From positions 1 to 64,000 of the forward strand of contig NZ_AQXR01000008.1 in NCBI RefSeq assembly GCF_000376885.1: a stretch of 64,000 nt of DNA, given 5' to 3'. How positions within the stretch are numbered: position 1 is the first letter of the stretch; the number at the start of each line of letters is the position of its first letter. The notes under the pieces were generated by a model, which had not been told where the DNA came from, ran no database searches, and saw nothing but the letters and a program-made list of their open reading frames with translations. Below are positions 63,903 through 64,000 of the stretch, piece after piece. The translations under genes and the position numbers were made by a program. The DNA comes from Alloscardovia criceti DSM 17774 (GTDB lineage Bacteria > Actinomycetota > Actinomycetes > Actinomycetales > Bifidobacteriaceae).

Positions 63903-64000
63903 TTATAAAGAACCTTTAGTACTTGGAATGCCGTCTACGCGTGGATCGATGCTGACGGCTTGACGCAGTGCGCGTGCCAGCGCTTTAAACTCTGCCTCGG
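63903..64000 (-). CDS. hisB: imidazoleglycerol-phosphate dehydratase, C-terminal end (partial)
   Basis: The last 31 codons read [15 protein letters not shown] then DPR, followed by a short tail ending TKGSL and TAA (63905 to 63903). The pattern F-K-A-L-A-R-A-L-R-x-A-V-x-x-D is the family's ending. The rest lies beyond the window. It confirms the order hisB, unknown gene, hisH, priA. Confidence 0.85.
   Translation of the reverse strand, partial: EAEFKALARALRQAVSIDPRVDGIPSTKGSL

Overview
The window comes from a member of the Bifidobacteriaceae, closer in feel to the Alloscardovia/Scardovia side than to the GC-rich gut bifidobacteria. The main pointers are a tmRNA whose tag reads AKSNRTEFALAA, a dcw cell-wall cluster that ends at ftsQ without ftsZ, an actinobacterial PriA-type hisA next to hisH, and the run glnA, hrpA, hflX, ldh, lexA, lysM gene, nrdR, serA, mraZ. 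Assignment to a genus is inference.

Positions 1-9100 are accessory and badly decayed. They hold a truncated ClbS/DfsB-like gene, a multiply frameshifted gene of unknown family, a membrane protein, and a GC-rich large serine recombinase gene split in two (2308-2514 and 6899-8255). A more AT-rich 4.4-kb segment lies in the split, bordered on each side by a GA dinucleotide. It carries a second, Firmicutes-like serine recombinase that lacks its catalytic N-terminus, a TetR regulator, and two membrane-tethered alpha/beta hydrolases, with look-alike terminator hairpins on either side of the cargo. Both recombinases are broken, so the island looks immobilised.

Positions 9196-25000 are mostly intact housekeeping or niche genes: a divergent AlkD / ClbS pair, a minus-strand block with two ABC-2 exporters and a GyrI-like protein between them, cardiolipin synthase, a ZTP-riboswitch-controlled OFA-type transporter, a potassium channel, D-aminoacyl-tRNA deacylase, an SDR/XRE regulator pair, a broken sugar O-acetyltransferase and ssrA.

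Positions 25416-39997 are the minus-strand dcw cluster, transcribed mraZ, rsmH, ftsL, ftsI, a murE-like pseudo-enzyme, murF, mraY, murD, ftsW, murG, murC, ftsQ. Four 10-bp MraZ boxes precede it. Upstream and divergent are an RNA-polymerase-recycling HelD/HelR helicase and serA.

Positions 44000-64000 hold a sortase-anchored coiled-coil surface protein behind a small secreted protein with an 11-base homopolymer tract at its 5' side; nrdR and a LysM gene divergent from lexA across four SOS boxes; ldh, hflX, a DHA2-type transporter and a nucleoside hydrolase; a methyltransferase-hrpA operon; glnA; and the end of a histidine operon (hisB, an SseB-like gene, hisH, priA).
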